Positions 4,548 through 7,875 of a stretch of DNA of 7,875 nt are shown in pieces. The notes beneath the pieces are model-generated. The model saw only the letters and a program-made list of their open reading frames with translations, did not search any database and was not told the DNA's origin. Origin of the DNA: Deltaproteobacteria bacterium (lineage in GTDB: Bacteria; Desulfobacterota; Desulfomonilia; UBA1062); contig JAGVNP010000313.1 of the NCBI GenBank assembly GCA_020053185.1, positions 1 to 7,875 on the forward strand. Direction: 5' to 3'. A program made the translations under genes and the position numbers. Each line of letters opens with the position of its first letter. Within the stretch, counting starts at the first letter, position 1.

Positions 4548-6686
4548 ATGCATATTGTAGCTGATATTGTGGTGTTTCTGGGGATTCCCAGAATGCTTAC
4601 CTATCTTGTCCCTGATCAGATGGATATCCGGGTCGGGGCCAGAGTGAAGGTACCGCTTAAGTCTTCTCAAAAAATCGGGGTAGTGATCTCACTGCATGCG
4701 AAGGATGATGTAAAGGATCTAAAGCCTGTCATCAATGTAATCGACAAAGAGCCGCTTATCCCGCAGCATGTCATTGATCTTCTGATCTGGTGCAGCCGTT
4801 ATTACCATGCAAGCATAGGATCATGCCTGTCCCTGGCATTCCCGCCCTACTTAAGAAAAGGAAAAACTTTTGAGCTAGAACCCACATATATGGTCATGAA
4901 AAACCAAAACCTGCCTGAAGCACGGCTGGGTAAAAGACAGAAAGAGCTTCTCGATGCCATACCAGAGGGCGGGGTCTTGCTGGAAAAGCTGAAACCCGTT
5001 GCAAAAGGAGTCCTTATTGCCTCGCTTGTGCAAAAGAAACTGATATCTCTCAAAGAGATCGAGGATAAAAACATCTCGCTTCCAGTTCCCAAAGAAGATA
5101 TCCGGTATACCAAAGACCAGGAAAAGGCCATCTCTTCCATAGAAGAAGCTGTCGGAGAAAAAAGATTTAAAACCTTTCTTATACATGGAGTCACTGGCTC
5201 TGGCAAAACCGAGGTATATCTCGCCTGCGCCATGAAGGCGCTTTCCATGGGCCGCTCTGTGCTATATATGGTGCCGGAAATTTCACTCACCCCTCAGACA
5301 ATCGAGCGGATTCGCTCCCGAATACCTGTAAATGTAGCGGTGTTCCACTCCGGCCTCACAGATAAAGCAAGGGCTATTGAATTCCTCAAGGTTGCCCAAA
5401 AAGAAGTAAGGTTTGTGCTTGGCGCCCGATCCGCAATCTTCTCTCCCCTTAAAAATCTGGGTCTTGTTATTGTGGATGAAGAGCATGATGGAAGCTACAA
5501 ACAATCCGAAGGGGTGCCTTATAATGCGAGAGACCTTAGCCTGGTGCGGGCAAAAAAAGAAAATGCTGTTGTCGTTTTCGGCTCCGCAACGCCAAGCATG
5601 GAAACATATGTTAGGGCAAAAAGCACAGAAATGTCTCTTGTACAAATGCCCAACAGAATCGGGGATGTCTCATTGCCAAGGATAGATATTGTGGATATGA
5701 GGGGTAGAGATGATCCTCTGTCTGACGAGCTGATACAGTCCATAGAGGAAACCTTGTCGCGAAAAGAGCAGGCGCTGCTCTTTATCAACCGCAGGGGATT
5801 TGCCTCTGCGCTCGTGTGTCCTGGCTGCGGAAAGGTTCTCTCTTGCCCTCATTGCAGCAAAGGGCTCACCTATCATAAAAAGAAAGGGATCGGGTTGTGC
5901 CATTACTGCGGTTTTCAATTAAAACTACCGGAGATCTGCCCTTCTTGCGGCTGCCTCGACATGAAAACCCTTGGCCTTGGCACAGAGAGGATTGTTGGCG
6001 AGATCGCAAAAACATTCCCTCATGCAAGAATCCTCAAGATGGATACTGACGAGATCAACTCGCAGCAAAAACTTATCAATGCCCTTGATGCGATCCAGAA
6101 AGGAAAAGTCGATATCATTGTAGGAACGCAAATGATCGCCAAAGGTCATGATTTTCCAAACCTCACACTCGTAGGCGTAATCCATGCCGAGCAGCACCTG
6201 TACATGCCAGACTTCAGGGCTATAGAACGGACTTTCCAGCAGATCGTGCAGGTCACGGGCAGGGCAGGAAGACGCCGATCATTCACTCATGTGATTGTGC
6301 AAACCCTTGTGCCAGACCACCCGATTTTCGCTGCCATTACTAGCTATGATTATAATAAGATGATTTCAATTGAAGAAGATTTGAGACAATCAATCGGCTT
6401 CCCGCCGTATGTACATATGGCAAGATGCATCATATCTTCGTATAAGCCTTCTCTTCCCGAAGCAGTAGGGGGGGAAATCGCGTCTCGCTTAAATGGCACA
6501 GACATAACTGTTGTGGGTCCAGCCCCGGCACCGCTATCATTCTTAAGGGGCTCTCACAGGTGTCATCTCATAATGACATCAAAAAACCGTAAGGCCCTGC
6601 ATAATGCTATTGATAGAATCCAGAGAATTTCTTTCCCATCCTCGGCAAAGATAAAGATCGATATAGATCCGTATGACATGCTTTAG
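4548..6686 (+). CDS. priA: Primosomal protein N' (replication restart helicase PriA), 712 aa
   Basis: PriA recognises stalled or abandoned forks and loads the replicative helicase, acting as a 3'-to-5' DNA helicase on the nucleoid. Family landmarks occur in order: an N-terminal 3'-end-binding domain (about 1-105), a winged-helix region, Walker A GVTGSGKTEVYL (214-225), DEEHDGSYKQ (310-319), GSATPSMET (345-353) and NRRGFAS (414-420). The zinc-binding insert has eight cysteines (C424, C427, C433, C436, C451, C454, C464, C467). Then come GLGTER (476-481), VGTQMIAKGHDFPN (525-538), PDFRAIERTFQ (554-564) and QVTGRAGR (568-575). The C-terminal domain shows IGFPPY (616-621), GPAPAPL (657-663) and DIDPYDML at the very end. 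No motif is missing and length is typical of the family. The ATG at 4548 fits the usual PriA N-terminus, although its Shine-Dalgarno is poor. It is divergent from the HEAT-ParA operon and convergent with the zinc-ribbon gene, so it appears monocistronic. Confidence 0.98.
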   Translation: MHIVADIVVFLGIPRMLTYLVPDQMDIRVGARVKVPLKSSQKIGVVISLHAKDDVKDLKPVINVIDKEPLIPQHVIDLLIWCSRYYHASIGSCLSLAFPPYLRKGKTFELEPTYMVMKNQNLPEARLGKRQKELLDAIPEGGVLLEKLKPVAKGVLIASLVQKKLISLKEIEDKNISLPVPKEDIRYTKDQEKAISSIEEAVGEKRFKTFLIHGVTGSGKTEVYLACAMKALSMGRSVLYMVPEISLTPQTIERIRSRIPVNVAVFHSGLTDKARAIEFLKVAQKEVRFVLGARSAIFSPLKNLGLVIVDEEHDGSYKQSEGVPYNARDLSLVRAKKENAVVVFGSATPSMETYVRAKSTEMSLVQMPNRIGDVSLPRIDIVDMRGRDDPLSDELIQSIEETLSRKEQALLFINRRGFASALVCPGCGKVLSCPHCSKGLTYHKKKGIGLCHYCGFQLKLPEICPSCGCLDMKTLGLGTERIVGEIAKTFPHARILKMDTDEINSQQKLINALDAIQKGKVDIIVGTQMIAKGHDFPNLTLVGVIHAEQHLYMPDFRAIERTFQQIVQVTGRAGRRRSFTHVIVQTLVPDHPIFAAITSYDYNKMISIEEDLRQSIGFPPYVHMARCIISSYKPSLPEAVGGEIASRLNGTDITVVGPAPAPLSFLRGSHRCHLIMTSKNRKALHNAIDRIQRISFPSSAKIKIDIDPYDML

Positions 6687-6750
6687 TCTCTGTATTTTCT
6701 TACTATAGAAAAACCTCGCGCAAAAAAATCAGTTAATCAAACAATAAGAT

Positions 6751-7875
6751 CTACATGTTATTGCCAAATGAAAAACTGGCCCGGTCAATGGCAAGGCCTG
6801 TATGAACATGAATAAGCTCGCTTGGACCAACAATAAACGGATGATAGACCAGGCAAGCATCATATGAACTGATCTGGGTATTTGCGAGAGTTGAAGAAAG
6901 TTCCCTCTTATCGGCCATGAGCCTTGCAATGATCATGACAACGGCTTCTGTAGCTTCCTTGGCAGGCAGGGTGACAGGCGAAAAACTCTCTTTGGATATT
7001 TCACTATTTGACGTCCACTCAGGCTGTGTCGTTGTCATATGCGTTGCCCAATGCAAAAAGGTGATGGGCTTGATCTTAAATGCCGGCGTCCAGAAAGCAA
7101 GGCTGGTTTGTTCTGCTTTTTCCGTGACAGGCTTTGCAAGATTGGCAAAGCGTATCAGGTCTGCACACGACGCAAGGTCAATCCCCTTAATGTCTGCATG
7201 TATACGCCAGAAAGGCAGATAAACTAGCGGTTTCTCTACCTGAGAACCTGCTGCAATAACCTCGAAAGATTGGCTTTCAAGCTTTTCTCCTGTACATGTC
7301 CAGATCGTGCTGCAGTTTCTGCACATTAGGGCAAGAGAGTTTTTTTCTCCCTCAAGATCCCATCCGCATTGCGGGCACAAAGTGGACCTTGCTGTCAGCT
7401 TCCATGGTAAAGCATCTGCTGCTGCCAAAAGTTTTTCCTGCCCGGAAGGTCTCCATCCATCAACAGGCCTGTTTAGTATTGCGTCATGTATTATTCCGTT
7501 CTTAAAAAAGAAGGGAGCATATATCAGGCTTACCATCTCACCTATAAAAGTCTTTTTTTTCGAAGAGGATGGAGAGCAGGCCGAAAAAGGAAGATGACTA
7601 AGGATGCGTCCCTGCATCCGGGGAACAACGAATCTCAATTTTAAAGCCTGGGGTCTGATGCCCAGAGAAAAAGGCAATTCCGGAACATCCAGGGCAACCT
7701 TGCTTGTGTCTACAAATTCAGAAGAGACATCAAGTCCTTGAATGAAAAACGAAGACCCTTTAAATCTCCAATACGGGATGTAGAAAATTTCCTCCTGGCC
7801 CGGCGTTGCCGGAAGATAGTAACGAAAAGACTCTCGTGATGAAAGAAACAACCGCGTGCGACAGTATGGACATGA
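6751..7875 (-). CDS. Zinc-ribbon protein of unknown function with internal duplication (N-terminus off window)
   Basis: 374 codons are visible from the window edge to the TAG at 6751-6753; the start lies beyond 7875. The first visible residues are SCPYCRTRLF, a CxxC zinc knuckle, so the TTG at 7849-7851 is not the true start. A complete zinc ribbon sits in the middle: CPQC at visible residues 167-170 and CRNC at 185-188. Each CxxC is followed some 30 residues later by a matching motif, YIPYWRF (32-38) and YLPFWRI (219-225). Each half ends with a further similar strand, LIYAPFFF (117-124) and LVYHPFIV (342-349), which points to a tandem duplication of a zinc-ribbon plus beta-rich module. No transmembrane helix is evident in the visible part. 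I do not recognise a characterised family. It converges on priA with a 64-bp gap and shares no obvious pathway with it. Confidence 0.85.
   Translation of the reverse strand, partial: SCPYCRTRLFLSSRESFRYYLPATPGQEEIFYIPYWRFKGSSFFIQGLDVSSEFVDTSKVALDVPELPFSLGIRPQALKLRFVVPRMQGRILSHLPFSACSPSSSKKKTFIGEMVSLIYAPFFFKNGIIHDAILNRPVDGWRPSGQEKLLAAADALPWKLTARSTLCPQCGWDLEGEKNSLALMCRNCSTIWTCTGEKLESQSFEVIAAGSQVEKPLVYLPFWRIHADIKGIDLASCADLIRFANLAKPVTEKAEQTSLAFWTPAFKIKPITFLHWATHMTTTQPEWTSNSEISKESFSPVTLPAKEATEAVVMIIARLMADKRELSSTLANTQISSYDACLVYHPFIVGPSELIHVHTGLAIDRASFSFGNNM

Noticed and set aside
4410..4670. Minus-strand 86-aa frame overlapping both the HEAT and priA starts
   Set aside because: It is antisense to the conserved PriA N-terminus, out of frame with HEAT and has a composition unlike a protein.
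6157..6275. HAEQHLYMPDFRA in PriA as an unusual active-site change
   Set aside because: Glu in place of the common Asp is conservative, and every other helicase motif and all eight zinc cysteines are intact.
6695..6712. TTTTCT/AGAAAA inverted repeat between priA and the zinc-ribbon gene as a bidirectional terminator
   Set aside because: The stem is only six mostly A-T pairs and no uridine run follows directly in either direction; too weak to call.
7849..7851. TTG as the start of the right-hand zinc-ribbon gene
   Set aside because: The frame stays open to the window edge and the upstream codons encode CPYC, a zinc knuckle that belongs to the protein.

Overview
The window comes from a bacterial chromosome, probably a Gram-negative. 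A secreted TolB-like beta-propeller protein, a full-length chromosomal priA and a cluster combining ParA, HEAT-repeat and coiled-coil proteins are most reminiscent of Deltaproteobacteria in the broad sense (Myxococcota/Desulfobacterota) or related phyla. The phylum is an inference; no rRNA or other marker gene is present. Coding sequence is dense and of moderate GC, with AT-rich intergenic gaps. No tRNA, rRNA, CRISPR array, transposase or phage gene was found.

Layout, left to right. Bases 1-1542 (minus) hold the N-terminal 514 codons of a secreted protein: a signal peptide, a gluzincin-like (peptidase MA-like) domain that seems to have lost its zinc motif, and a TolB/WD40-like propeller. Its C-terminus lies outside the window. 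Bases 1685-4435 (minus) hold four co-directional genes. Reading in the direction of transcription these are a HEAT-repeat protein (TTG start), a ParA ATPase with an N-terminal MerR-like helix-turn-helix (GTG start directly after the HEAT stop codon), a 164-bp AT-rich gap with its own candidate promoter, a 251-aa protein with a basic/disordered N-terminus and a long coiled coil, and a 77-aa coiled-coil protein overlapping it by 11 bp. Bases 4548-6686 (plus) encode PriA, the primosomal replication-restart helicase, transcribed divergently from the HEAT gene. Bases 6751-7875 (minus) encode most of a zinc-ribbon protein of unknown function with an internal duplication; its N-terminus is off the right edge.

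The most interesting region is 1685-4435. A ParA ATPase flanked by a HEAT-repeat protein and by a coiled-coil protein with a basic N-terminal tail, with no ParB gene, has the same component types as the Myxococcus PomXYZ division-site positioning system (PomZ ParA, PomY HEAT repeats, PomX coiled coil). The individual proteins differ: the ParA carries an HTH, the HEAT protein is short, and a second small coiled-coil protein is present. I infer a ParA-driven intracellular positioning or segregation module with an unknown cargo. PriA, the secreted protein and the zinc-ribbon protein show no evident functional link to it.
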